Of a DNA stretch of 64,000 bases, positions 18,510 through 27,434 are shown one piece after another. Position numbers and translations under genes: made by a program. Source of the stretch: Rhizobium leguminosarum bv. viciae USDA 2370 (GTDB lineage: Bacteria > Pseudomonadota > Alphaproteobacteria > Rhizobiales > Rhizobiaceae); contig NZ_MRDL01000023.1 in NCBI RefSeq assembly GCF_002008365.1, positions 69,599-133,598 on the forward strand, read 5' to 3'. Within the stretch, counting starts at the first letter, position 1, and each line of letters starts with the position of its first letter. A model generated the notes under the pieces. That model did no database searches. It had not been told where the DNA came from and saw nothing but the letters and a program-made list of their open reading frames with translations.

Positions 18510-19031
18510 TCATCCTGGTGCAGCGGTTCTCAGGTGAGGAGGCGTTGGCAGGGTTTTCTCCATCAAAGCTGCTGCGCCATAGGGTGTTTGGACGCAATCA
18601 ATTGCCTGCCAGCCGCTCTTTTCGTAAAGAACTCGCGCGTCCTCCGTTATCAAGAAAAGGCTTTTGTAACCGAGGCGCGATGCTTCGTGCTCCAGCCGCT
18701 CGATCAACAACGTGGCTATCCCTTTCTTGCGGTGAAATGGATGGACAAAGAGCGACTTAAGCCACGGGGATAGATGAGATTTTCCATCGAAATCACGATC
18801 AGCCAACGTGACCATCCCAACCGGCAATGCGTTTTCAATGGCAATCAATGTTAGCGGTATCAAATTTTTTGTTGCTGCTTCAAACTCGCCCCGCGTTTGT
18901 TCGTACGAGCCATTTGATTGAGAACCCCATTGTCCGAAAGTCCAACTTGCGCAAATGGAAATGAATTTCGGAAGTCTTTCTAGGTACTCGATCGTTACCG
19001 GAGTTGCAGCTACCATTGGTTTCGCGGTCAT
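18510..19031 (-). CDS. GNAT-family N-acetyltransferase
   Basis: A 173-residue protein from the ATG at 19031, chosen because GGAGA precedes it; the longer frame to 19157 has no similarity. The acetyl-CoA-binding core is seen in LSPWLKSLFVHPFHRKKGIA followed by TLLIERLEHEA: motif A with the R/Q-x-x-G-x-A signature as R-K-K-G-I-A. Upstream strands include LIAIENALPVGMVTLADRDF, and motif B is GYKSLFLITEDARVLYEKSG. It should transfer acetyl from acetyl-CoA to an amine. It lies downstream of HAD phosphatase and DegT-type aminotransferase genes on the same strand, so an aminated sugar or cyclitol acceptor is plausible but unproven. Confidence 0.83.
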   Translation of the reverse strand: MTAKPMVAATPVTIEYLERLPKFISICASWTFGQWGSQSNGSYEQTRGEFEAATKNLIPLTLIAIENALPVGMVTLADRDFDGKSHLSPWLKSLFVHPFHRKKGIATLLIERLEHEASRLGYKSLFLITEDARVLYEKSGWQAIDCVQTPYGAAALMEKTLPTPPHLRTAAPG

Positions 19032-19185
19032 AGTATCTCCATTCTTCTGGCGGGCCGAGCAATCGAGCGAGGATCGGTCAATTTGAGGTGAAGCCCGTGC
19101 ACCAACCGATGCTATCGGATCCCACGATATATCCTGGACGGTGACGCTGCGATTCAAGACGCTTCGCCTGAGCGCAACTGCGTGA

Positions 19186-19857
19186 TCACAAAGCTGCTAA
19201 GATTTGTGGCAACGCCGTCATGCGGCTAAACAGCTTTGTGGCACCTGCCTCCATCAGTTTGTCTCCATGCCCAGCAAGGCAATGAGAGCCACCCACGAAG
19301 CCAATCACCATCATCCCGGCTGCCACTGCCGCCTGAGTTCCAGCAACGCTGTCTTCAATAACGAGACAACTGCCAGCCGGTGTGTTCATATTCTGTGCTG
19401 CAAACAGAAAGAGATCCGGCGCTGGCTTACCACGCGCAACTTGCGAAGCGCTGAAGACATGGGGCCAAAAGAAATCATGCAGGTCTGTGACTTTAAGAGC
19501 CAAGCAGAGCTTCGCAGCATCACTGTTCGACGCCACGCACTTCCTTAAATTGATAGCTTCCAAGGTTTGCCGAACGCCGCTGGTTGCACGCAGATCACGA
19601 GCATATCGATTTGCAACTTCGGCCATCACACGTTCATGATGATCCTCCGGTAGGCGCAAGCCGCCCTCGGATTCTATGACTGAATAACTTTGCTGGTCAG
19701 TCATTCCTATGAAGCGATCGTTATACTCTTCAGCGGATATGATATAACCACATTTCGCCAAAGCTTCGATGTGCACCCTGGTTGCGATAAGCTCGCTATC
19801 GACGAGAACCCCGTCGCAGTCGAAGATCAGTAATTCCGGACTTTTCGAAAAAGACAT
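19186..19857 (-). CDS. HAD-superfamily hydrolase (beta-phosphoglucomutase / sugar-phosphatase-like)
   Basis: A 223-residue cytosolic protein. Motif I is LIFDCDGVLVDSELIA (nucleophile Asp13, acid/base Asp15). The cap helices follow, with NDRFIGMTDQQSYSVIESEG. Motif II is CVASNSDAAK, motif III includes VARGKPAPDLFLFAAQNMNT, and motif IV is CLVIEDSVAGTQAAVAAGMM. This layout fits the subfamily containing beta-phosphoglucomutase and small sugar-phosphate phosphatases. The gene lies between a DegT-type aminotransferase (141 bases upstream) and a GNAT acetyltransferase (155 bases downstream), all on the minus strand. This suggests a short pathway that aminates, dephosphorylates and acetylates a sugar or cyclitol. 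Substrate is not readable from sequence. Confidence 0.87.
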   Translation of the reverse strand: MSFSKSPELLIFDCDGVLVDSELIATRVHIEALAKCGYIISAEEYNDRFIGMTDQQSYSVIESEGGLRLPEDHHERVMAEVANRYARDLRATSGVRQTLEAINLRKCVASNSDAAKLCLALKVTDLHDFFWPHVFSASQVARGKPAPDLFLFAAQNMNTPAGSCLVIEDSVAGTQAAVAAGMMVIGFVGGSHCLAGHGDKLMEAGATKLFSRMTALPQILAAL

Positions 19858-19997
19858 ACAAGGAGTCCTCGTTGTAGAATCACTCTGAGTTTTGTCCCAG
19901 CGCAGCTTTCAATCTTCCGGGCATTGAGCAAAGTATGATTGAAAAGGATCGGATGTTGACCATTGCGGCACTGGGAAATTGGTGCGACGCGCGGGGC

Positions 19998-21284
19998 TCA
20001 GCCAGAAATTGCTCCTGCGGCGACCTTCGGACCTTGCCTATGAAGAGCATTCCAAACCTTGTGAAACGCCTCTGCATAAAGCTTCATCAATTCGCCATCG
20101 TTGGGTGGCGCAATCTCGGAAACGTAAAACATCGTATCCAAGAGTTTCACTGTATTTGGAAAATCGGCAGCCTTCCAGTTGTCGCGAATGTCTGGAAGAT
20201 ATTCGAATACGGGCTTCGTGAGCCAAACACAGATAGGCACGCCTTCGGCCTGCAGCGATTTCACCACGAAATCCCTTGCAGCCGGGCCTGGCGCGAAGCC
20301 AAGTGCCGCAGGTTCGATCCGGAGGGGAAAGTTGAGCATCGAATGGTCGCAGTCAGATGGGTTGAAAAGAGGAAATATACCCACAAGCTCGCTGATCATC
20401 TCCCATAAAAGCTTGCTATTGTCTCTTCGGATTTGCAGTTGCGTATCCATCTCAGTGACCCGCAAGTTCGCTATAGATGAAGAGAATACGTTGGGCCTGT
20501 AGTTGTACCCTTGGGAATAGGGCGAGAATATTCGCGCTCCGCTCCGAGACGAGGTGGACAGCGATACGCGATCAACATGTGCAATCAAGGTGGCGTCTTC
20601 CGTGATGACAAATCCTAGCTCCCCAGCCCCAAGGTGCTTGGCGCCGTTTCCGGATAGAGCGAGTGCGTCTGCATCAAGATGCGCACCGTCGACGATTGGT
20701 TTCGCGGCGCCGATCGATTGGCAGATGTCGTCGATCACAGCAATGCCTTGAGCTCGCGCTGCAGACCTCGCGTCGGGGACGAGAACATTGTTTCCGAAAA
20801 GGTGAGTGACTAAAACTGCAGCCACGTTGGGGCCGAACTCTTCAGCGGCGGCGCGCTGATCAATCCCGGCCAAGTTCATGTCGACATCAACGAAGACGGG
20901 TTGAAGACCGCTGATCGTGATTGGCCCTACCGCTCCCGGCCAATTCAATGCTGCGGTAACAACTTGCTCGCCTCGCTCTTTCACGTAGTCGAGCTCGATG
21001 TGAATGGCTGCCGTTCCGCTGCCGACAGCGCGCACTTGCCACTTCCCGGTCCACCTTGCAAGGCTTTCCTCCAAACCGCTCACAATTGGATGATTAACGC
21101 GGTGATATCTTCCACCATCCACAACTCCACGCAGGGCATCCGAGTGCTTCTTCTCCGCGGCGGGCCAAGGTGTAACACGTCCCTGGGGGACCACAGGCTT
21201 CCCACCGAAAACGGCGAGCTTCTCGACTGAGAAAGCACCAGTTGCGTTGCGAGTTATGAGCCGTAGTGCACCGAATCTGTTCAT
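19998..21284 (-). CDS. DegT/DnrJ/EryC1/StrS-family PLP aminotransferase
   Basis: A 428-residue enzyme. The ATG at 21284 follows GGAG; an in-frame TTG twelve bases upstream covers that ribosome site. The N-terminus VEKLAVFGGKPVVPQGRVTP resembles the LA-x-x-GG-x-PV opening of cyclitol and AHBA-type aminotransferases (scyllo-inosose aminotransferase group). Family features include AVGSGTAAIHIELDYVKERG, GVAV-type IAVIDDICQSIGAAKP with the PLP-contacting Asp, and the PLP lysine in LSGNGAKHLGAGELGFVITE. Such enzymes aminate keto-sugars or keto-cyclitols. A broken paralogue lies at 12947. The divergent ROK regulator begins ~460 bases away, and the intervening DNA is AT-rich. Confidence 0.85.
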   Translation of the reverse strand: MNRFGALRLITRNATGAFSVEKLAVFGGKPVVPQGRVTPWPAAEKKHSDALRGVVDGGRYHRVNHPIVSGLEESLARWTGKWQVRAVGSGTAAIHIELDYVKERGEQVVTAALNWPGAVGPITISGLQPVFVDVDMNLAGIDQRAAAEEFGPNVAAVLVTHLFGNNVLVPDARSAARAQGIAVIDDICQSIGAAKPIVDGAHLDADALALSGNGAKHLGAGELGFVITEDATLIAHVDRVSLSTSSRSGARIFSPYSQGYNYRPNVFSSSIANLRVTEMDTQLQIRRDNSKLLWEMISELVGIFPLFNPSDCDHSMLNFPLRIEPAALGFAPGPAARDFVVKSLQAEGVPICVWLTKPVFEYLPDIRDNWKAADFPNTVKLLDTMFYVSEIAPPNDGELMKLYAEAFHKVWNALHRQGPKVAAGAISG

Positions 21285-21742
21285 CTCGATCTCCAATCAT
21301 GCTCATTAGAATGCTGATCAGCCCACACAAACGCTAGCACTGCTTTCCCCGGCATGATAGCTCAAACTAAGTATATAAAAAAGTATATGCTAAATTATAT
21401 TCAAGCTACGCGAGATAAAATAAGTATAATATTCGATTCTGTCGTGTATGGTCAGGCAGCTGCTTGGGCGTCACCTTGGTCAGCTTCTGCACGGAGCGCT
21501 TGGGATATTTCAATAGTTTTTAACGATTGGGCGGACACTAAGATCACTGAATGAAGGCTTGGGACGGGAACCGGCCAAAGTTTCCCGTAAACGCCAGGTG
21601 CCGATCATAAGATGCGTTGGAAGAACAGCACATGGCCCCCAGATCATAACCCGAGCCTCACCAGATTGCGAAGAAGCGGTTAGCCCCCTGATAGTGCTGG
21701 CCGTTGGCGGCGCAATTGGTTCGGCCAACAGGATTGGATGCT
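21285..21742. promoter_or_regulatory. Divergent promoter region, AT-rich
   Basis: 458 bases separate the DegT-type aminotransferase (minus) from the first ROK regulator (plus). Bases 21360-21440 are very AT-rich for this replicon, with repeated TATA-like words (AAGTATATAAAAAAGTATAT). Promoters in both directions are expected here, but I cannot fix start sites. ROK regulators commonly bind their own divergent promoter regions; no clean inverted repeat was found here. Confidence 0.4.
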
Positions 21743-23017
21743 ATGGACTCTTTGATAAGAAGACTCGAAGCTCACCGACTGGGAGAAAGTGAGGGCAGTT
21801 CTGACGATCGCCATAAAGATGAGAGCGCTAAGGGTATAGTACCGGCCCAAAAACTGATTCCAACGCGAACCTTGGGCCCTGCGAATCGGGGCCGATTGCT
21901 GCAAGCCTTGTACGACATAGGGCCATCCAGCAGGGCGGACCTGGCCCGCCTTGCGGGTGTGACTCGAGGGACTATCGGAGGGATTGTGCAGCCCCTGATC
22001 GATCAGGGTGTTCTTGCGGAAGGAGAGGTGATACCTCCCAACGAAGCAGGCGGCAAGCCGGCTACCAAGTTGTGGTTTTCCAAGGATGCAAGGCCAATAT
22101 GCGCGGTGCTCCTGATGCACGACCGCGTGAGTGCTTGTTTGGTCTCTTTGGAGGGCAAGGTCTATGCTCAACACGCCGCCGATTTTCCGAAGAACCTTAC
22201 ACACCCCACCGACGCATTCCGAATTATAAGCACCTGTGTCGAAGAAACCATCGCATCTGGCAAACCGATCTTAGGGATAGGTGTAGCAGTTGCAGGAATG
22301 ATCAATACGGAGACGGGCACAATTGTGACCGCCAGTCTCGGGCCATTCCTGGACGGCTTACCGCTCGAAGCCGAGTTGCACAAAAGGTTCGGCGTTACCG
22401 TGTGTGTCGATCAGGATACCAGAGCCTTGCTGGTTGGGGACCGATGGTTTGGACAAGGCCGCGGCCGGAGAAACTTCGCCTCCGTCCATATCGGCGAGAC
22501 TTTGGGTGGAGCGCTTTACCTTGATGGGCATCTCTATCGGGGACCCGCAGGTGCAGGCGGCGAAATCGGTCATACGACCGTAGACATCAAAGGTCGGATA
22601 TGCCAGTGCGGCCGACGTGGATGCTGGGAAACAATCGCCGGCTCGAAGTGGTTAACGGACGAGGCCAAGGTTAGGCGGTTGCCACAACCGCACTCACTGG
22701 ATGTGAGCCGATTATTGACTCTGGCCAACGACGACGTCCCAGGCGCACGAGAATTACTTCGCGACTACGCGTTCAACATTTCGGTCGGCCTGGCGAACCT
22801 CCAGCAGTTCATGGCGCCCAATTTTATCGTTATTCACGGCGACATCGTACGAGGGGGAAACCCCATGCTTCATTTAATCCAGGAAAGCTTCCGGGAATTG
22901 GTATTCCATCGCCCGGGCGATGAAATTGCCCTTGCTTTCGGAGATAGCGAATGCCTGGCGGCTTTACGCGGTGCCGCCAGTCTGCTTCTTTCTGAATTGC
23001 TGAATTTCGTCATCTAA
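21743..23017 (+). CDS. ROK-family transcriptional regulator (NagC/XylR type), first of three
   Basis: About 424 residues from the ATG at 21743, with AGGA ten bases upstream. The N-terminal winged helix is PANRGRLLQALYDIGPSSRA followed by DLARLAGVTRGTIGGIV. The ROK domain shows GIGVAVAGMINTETGTIVTA, GDRWFGQGRGRRNFASVHIG, the GAGGEIGHTTVD motif, and the zinc signature RICQCGRRGCWE. ROK regulators repress sugar genes and release DNA when a sugar or sugar phosphate binds. Wing and sugar-site residues closely resemble the regulator at 31011, so the two are paralogues. It reads away from the DegT-HAD-GNAT genes and toward a chemoreceptor remnant, so the former are its likely targets. Confidence 0.87.
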   Translation: MDSLIRRLEAHRLGESEGSSDDRHKDESAKGIVPAQKLIPTRTLGPANRGRLLQALYDIGPSSRADLARLAGVTRGTIGGIVQPLIDQGVLAEGEVIPPNEAGGKPATKLWFSKDARPICAVLLMHDRVSACLVSLEGKVYAQHAADFPKNLTHPTDAFRIISTCVEETIASGKPILGIGVAVAGMINTETGTIVTASLGPFLDGLPLEAELHKRFGVTVCVDQDTRALLVGDRWFGQGRGRRNFASVHIGETLGGALYLDGHLYRGPAGAGGEIGHTTVDIKGRICQCGRRGCWETIAGSKWLTDEAKVRRLPQPHSLDVSRLLTLANDDVPGARELLRDYAFNISVGLANLQQFMAPNFIVIHGDIVRGGNPMLHLIQESFRELVFHRPGDEIALAFGDSECLAALRGAASLLLSELLNFVI

Positions 23018-23053
23018 GGACATCCGCAATTCGTTCCTGCGGGAGGTCCGCGG

Positions 23054-24953
23054 TCATTGCCGGGATCTATCTGCAACTCGACCGTCACTCACTTTGCCGA
23101 GTTCGTTCGCGACCTTTGCCAGCATCCGGCGTGCTGGCAAAGATATTGACGCTGTTTCACGGTTGCTTTGACTGGTCTGCTGCTCAGACAGTGCATTCTC
23201 AATCTGAAACTCCGCCACAATCCCGCGCAACTGTTTTGCCTCAAGGGCAAGTGCCGTGCTTGCAGCCGTGGATTCCTCGGCCATGGCTGCATTTGCTGCG
23301 TAACCTGATCCATTCGATTGACTGTCCGGTTGACCTCAAAAAGGGTTGCGGACTGCTCGTTGGAAGCGGCCGTGACGGCATCAAGCTGAGTGTTAATCAG
23401 CACTATCTGGTCCACGATGATCTTGAGCGCCTCGCCGGTATCGCGGACCAGCTTGACGCCACTGCTGACCTCATCAACCGAATTGAGGATAAGATCCTTG
23501 ATCTCTTTTGCTGCATGCGCAGAGCGTTGAGCAAGCTCCCGCACCTCCTGGGCAACCACTGCGAAACCTTTTCCTGCCTCGCCGGATCGTGCCGCCTCGA
23601 CGCCTGCGTTGAGCGCCAGAAGATTGGTCTGAAACGCGATTTCGTCGATGACCCCGACAATACTGGAGATCTGCGAGGATGACCGTTCGATGTGTTGCAT
23701 TGCCGCGACAGCGCTGGAGACCACTCCCCCGGAGTGGCGCGCCGACTTGTTTGCCTCGATCGCAACATGTCGCGCCTCCGCTGTGCGCTTTGAGGAACTG
23801 GCGACGTTCTGGGTAATTTGATCCAGCGCGGCGGCGGTTTGCTCCAGTGAAGCAGCCTGGTGCTCTGTGCGGCGTGACAGGTCCTGCGCGCTCAAACTGA
23901 TTTCCTGCGCGCCATCATCTATCGATTCGGTTGCGTTCGACACAGCTCTCAAGCTCTCGGCGAGCTGGGCAACAGCAGCATTGAAGTTCGCCCGCAACGG
24001 TTCGAAGTCCTCGGCGAACTTGTCGTCGAGGCTGAACACGAGGTTCCCGTCGGCGAGATGCCTTAGGCCCTCTGCAAGCCCGGTCGTTGCCTCCGCCATA
24101 TCCCGCGCCCGCTGACGATCGGTCTCGGCGAGACGCGCACGTTCAATCTCGTTTGCGCCACGACTTGTCTCTGCATCCTTTCCGAGATCGCGCGCCCTCG
24201 GGCCATCGATCCGATCTCGTCGCGGCGAATCGTTCCCTCAACAGTCGAAGTAAGATCGCCGTCGGCTATGACCTTCATCGTCGTAACCATCTGTTTGATC
24301 GGTTTGACCAACCAGGCGCGAATTGCGAGAAAGCCGAAACACGAGACAGCGAAGAGTGCCACAATAGCTGTTCCCAAACTCAGCACGGACGTGTCACGGA
24401 CAACGTTTGAAACGCCAGCACGCTTTTGATCTGCGTCGGAAGCGAGTTTTTCCGTGACGGATGTGAATCTTGGTGAGATGGCAGCAAAGGCGGGTTGGCA
24501 AAGAGTGAGATAGAGTTGCTGCACCATGGCAAGCTCGGCTTCACTAGTTGCGCCGCGACCAACAGCGATGGCTGCACCACACGTATCGGTCAGGACGGAG
24601 AATCCATCCGCCTTCAACTTCGGCAGTTCGCTCTGCTCAGGAACTGCGGCAATCGCCATATCCATGAACCTGACGAAGTTTCCTCGTGCGTCATTCAAGC
24701 CAAATTCTGCGCGCGCCCTCGCCTCTTTCGACCGCGTCATCACCATGTCGCTGATGTTGGCACGCGCTATTTCCAGACTTCGGTTCGACTGGGTCAAGCG
24801 AAGTGCTGCAGATGCATCTTTGTCGAGAAGCTCCTGATAGCTGTCGTTAACTTTCAACATTTGCCGGCTCTGATAGAACGTCAGACCGAGTGCCATGACG
24901 CCAAAGACGGCCATGATGATAAAGAACTTACCGACAATGGAAATGTGTTTCAC
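23054..24953 (-). pseudogene. Methyl-accepting chemotaxis protein, two frameshifts
   Basis: The GTG at 24953 follows GAGGAG and opens VKHISIVGKFFIIMAVFGVM, a first membrane helix. A ligand domain follows, then a second helix (VLSLGTAIVALFAVSCFGFL) and a HAMP segment. Near 24200 the frame shifts within a run of G/C; the next frame reads ERARLAETDRQRARDMAEAT and carries the signalling hairpin IDEIAFQTNLLALNAGVEAA. Near 23285 a second shift is needed to reach AAMAEESTAASTALALEAKQ and the C-terminal tail ending at 23054. Joined, it is a normal ~630-residue chemoreceptor. Each shift is a single base, so sequencing errors are possible; as written the gene is disrupted. Confidence 0.78.
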
Positions 24954-25029
24954 GGGCCACTCCTCTAAGCTCGGTGTCACTTACGGCGGATGGATGTTCA
25001 GATTCTGATGGTTTGATGTCTCGAGTTTT

Positions 25030-25080
25030 AAAAAAATGGCTGCCGCCGACCTCGTAATCGACGACAGCCAAGTTGCCTGG
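25030..25080 (-). terminator. Rho-independent terminator of the first ABC operon
   Basis: On the minus strand, the stem arms TGGCTGTCGTCGA and TCGGCGGCAGCCA (one mismatch) enclose a short loop and are followed directly by seven Ts. It lies 56 bases beyond the stop of the ATPase gene, the last gene of the operon. Confidence 0.88.
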
Positions 25081-25135
25081 GAGGGCAGGAGAAAAGAGTT
25101 GAAACCCCAGCTGGCGATATTTCGTGCACGTTCTG

Positions 25136-26302
25136 TCAGTCGCGGATCGCAGCCCCCGTTACTGGGTCGAACCAGTGCAATTTCTCCAGGTCGACTGTCA
25201 ATGGCAGCACCTGATTGGGTCGAGGTGTCAGCGCCGGTGGTATACGCGCCACAAGCCGGTTCTTACCCTTATTGGGAAAGTCTTCGGTATCTTCAGCATC
25301 GTTGATATTGACCGGCGGTGAGGCGATGTCGAAAAACACGAAAGTGTCGGCTCCAAGCGCTTCGGCAACCGGGATCTGCTCATTGAACAACGCCTCGGCC
25401 TCGGGACAAACCTTGAACATCTCCGGGCGAATTCCAACAACGACTTGTCGCCCGGCAAAGACCGACAATGCTGGCTGGGCGGGGATGGAGAAGGATATAT
25501 TCGTTCCGGTAATCGCAGCTTTCAGCGTCCCGGCTTCCGCTGTCAGCTCGATGCGTACGAAATTCATGGCGGGCGAACCGATGAACCCCGCGACGAACAG
25601 ATTGGACGGCTTGTCGTAAAGCTTCTGCGGCGTGTCGATCTGCTGAAGATTACTCTCCTGTCCGTTAAACACCGGCTTCAGCACAGCCACGCGATCGCCC
25701 ATGGTCATAGCCTCGACCTGATCGTGGGTCACATAAAGGGTTGTGACGCCGAGCCGCTGATTAAGCAGCTTCAGTTCACCGCGCATCTGCACGCGGAGCT
25801 TGGCATCCAGGTTGGAAAGAGGTTCGTCCATCAAGAAGGCCACGGGATGGCGAACGATCGCTCGACCCATCGCCACGCGTTGGCGTTGACCACCAGACAA
25901 TGCCCCCGGTTTGCGCTCGAGATAGCGCGCGAGATCAAGCATTTCGGCTGCATCGCGCACCAGCTTGTCAATCTTGTCCTTGGGCATTTTGCGCTGCTGC
26001 AAGCCAAAAGCCATGTTGTCGTAAACAGTCATATGAGGGTAAAGCGCGTAGTTCTGGAAAACCATCGCAATATCCCGGTCCTGGGGTTCTGTCTCCGTCA
26101 CATCAGCGTCATCCATGAGCAGCCGGCCGCTGTTGAGCGCTTCAAGACCCGCTGCCATCCGCAATAATGTCGACTTGCCACAACCCGAGGGGCCGACCAA
26201 CACGACGAATTCTCCGTCCGCGACCGAAAAACTTACATTCGCAACGGCAACGGTTCCGTCCGGAAAGGTCTTGCCGATCCCGTCGAAGGTCATGGACGCC
26301 AT
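25136..26302 (-). CDS. ABC transporter ATPase, sugar type (UgpC/MalK/MsmK-like)
   Basis: A 388-residue cytoplasmic ATPase. The nucleotide-binding domain shows Walker A GPSGCGKSTLLRM, the Q-loop in MVFQNYALYPHMTVYDNMAF, the signature ALSGGQRQRVAMGRAIVRHP, Walker B FLMDEPLSNLDAKLRVQMRG, and the H-loop in LYVTHDQVEAMTMGDRVAVL. The C-terminal ~140 residues form the TOBE/OB regulatory region seen in carbohydrate importers. It is the last gene of a five-gene minus-strand operon (binding protein, two permeases, dehydrogenase, ATPase). ATPases of this group energise uptake of oligosaccharides, polyols or glycerol-3-phosphate. A strong terminator follows. Confidence 0.92.
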   Translation of the reverse strand: MASMTFDGIGKTFPDGTVAVANVSFSVADGEFVVLVGPSGCGKSTLLRMAAGLEALNSGRLLMDDADVTETEPQDRDIAMVFQNYALYPHMTVYDNMAFGLQQRKMPKDKIDKLVRDAAEMLDLARYLERKPGALSGGQRQRVAMGRAIVRHPVAFLMDEPLSNLDAKLRVQMRGELKLLNQRLGVTTLYVTHDQVEAMTMGDRVAVLKPVFNGQESNLQQIDTPQKLYDKPSNLFVAGFIGSPAMNFVRIELTAEAGTLKAAITGTNISFSIPAQPALSVFAGRQVVVGIRPEMFKVCPEAEALFNEQIPVAEALGADTFVFFDIASPPVNINDAEDTEDFPNKGKNRLVARIPPALTPRPNQVLPLTVDLEKLHWFDPVTGAAIRD

Positions 26303-26380
26303 TTTTATGTACTCCCCGTATTTTCAAGCGAGGCAAGCCGCACCGTTATGCGGACATGCCCCGCGCCTTTGGTTCCGGCT

Positions 26381-27406
26381 TTAGCCGATGTTCACAGCCT
26401 TGCCGGTCGCAACGGATTCCTCGATGGCGGCCAGGATCTTGGTGTTTGCCAGGCCGTCCTGCGCATCTGCCAGCAGCGGAGCGTCACGCAGGACGCTATC
26501 GACAAAGCGAGCAATGGACTCCAGGACAAAGCCGCCGATACGCGTCGCGCCGGTGGGCGTTATGCCGATATAGTCATTGTATTTCAGTCCGCCGTCGACG
26601 ATACGGCGCAGGCCGCCGCTATGGGTCGGGTCTGCCTGGATCTGGCCCTTTTCACCAACGAACTCGACCTTGAAATCGACGAGCGAAGGATTGTCGCGCG
26701 ACAGGATCCAGCTGTTCTCCATGGTCACGACCGTGCCCTTGGAAAATTCAAGGATCGACGCATGGAAGTCTTTCGTATCCACGCCGCCGGCAGACAGTGT
26801 CCCAGAGCGGGCGACGGAATAAACACGCACGACCTCGTCTGCGAGAATGAAACGCAGGACATCGACGAGGTGGCTTCCCAGGAACCAGAGTGCCGAAGAC
26901 TTTGCAGCCCAGCTCAGCATTTCGAATGGAACGAATGTCGTATTCGAAAGACGCGCGGTCCCGTGCTTTGCCAAGCCGATCTGACCGTCCTGAATCATGT
27001 CGCGAACCTGGGCGAGGATCGGATTCACACGGTTGTGGAAATCAATCATCAGCTTGCCCTTGGATTTTGCGGCAGCCGCGGCAATTTCCTCGGCTTCACT
27101 CACCGTCGTCGCAAGCGGCTTTTCGCTCAACACGTGTTTGTCAGCTTTCAGAGCGGCGAGGATTATCGGCGTGTGGGTAAAGTCGGGTGTCGCAACCGAG
27201 ATCGCATCGATCTGATCGCTGGAGATCAGCTTCTGATAATCGGTGAAGGCCCGCGTTGCGCCGTAGGTTTCCTTCATCTTCAGCGCCCTGCCCTCATCGA
27301 GGTCGCAGACGCCGACCAGCTCGGTCTCCGGCAAGACATTAAAGGTGTGGGCGTGATTGCCGCCCCAAAGACCGGCGCCAATGACGCCCATTCGCAGTCT
27401 GCTCAT
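26381..27406 (-). CDS. Gfo/Idh/MocA-family oxidoreductase
   Basis: A 341-residue NAD(P)-dependent dehydrogenase. The Rossmann fold opens LRMGVIGAGLWGGNHAHTFN, and the family hallmark is HVLSEKPLATTVSEAEEIAA, where the Lys of E-K-P is catalytic. The conserved His region is LWFLGSHLVDVLRFILADEV. Enzymes of this family oxidise or epimerise sugars and cyclitols (inositol, glucose, deoxy-sugars). It is encoded inside the ABC operon, 28 bases after the second permease and 78 bases before the ATPase, so its substrate is probably the imported compound. It is the only catabolic enzyme of this operon. Confidence 0.9.
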   Translation of the reverse strand: MSRLRMGVIGAGLWGGNHAHTFNVLPETELVGVCDLDEGRALKMKETYGATRAFTDYQKLISSDQIDAISVATPDFTHTPIILAALKADKHVLSEKPLATTVSEAEEIAAAAAKSKGKLMIDFHNRVNPILAQVRDMIQDGQIGLAKHGTARLSNTTFVPFEMLSWAAKSSALWFLGSHLVDVLRFILADEVVRVYSVARSGTLSAGGVDTKDFHASILEFSKGTVVTMENSWILSRDNPSLVDFKVEFVGEKGQIQADPTHSGGLRRIVDGGLKYNDYIGITPTGATRIGGFVLESIARFVDSVLRDAPLLADAQDGLANTKILAAIEESVATGKAVNIG

Positions 27407-27434
27407 TTCATTACTCCATTCATAAAGGGAAAGC

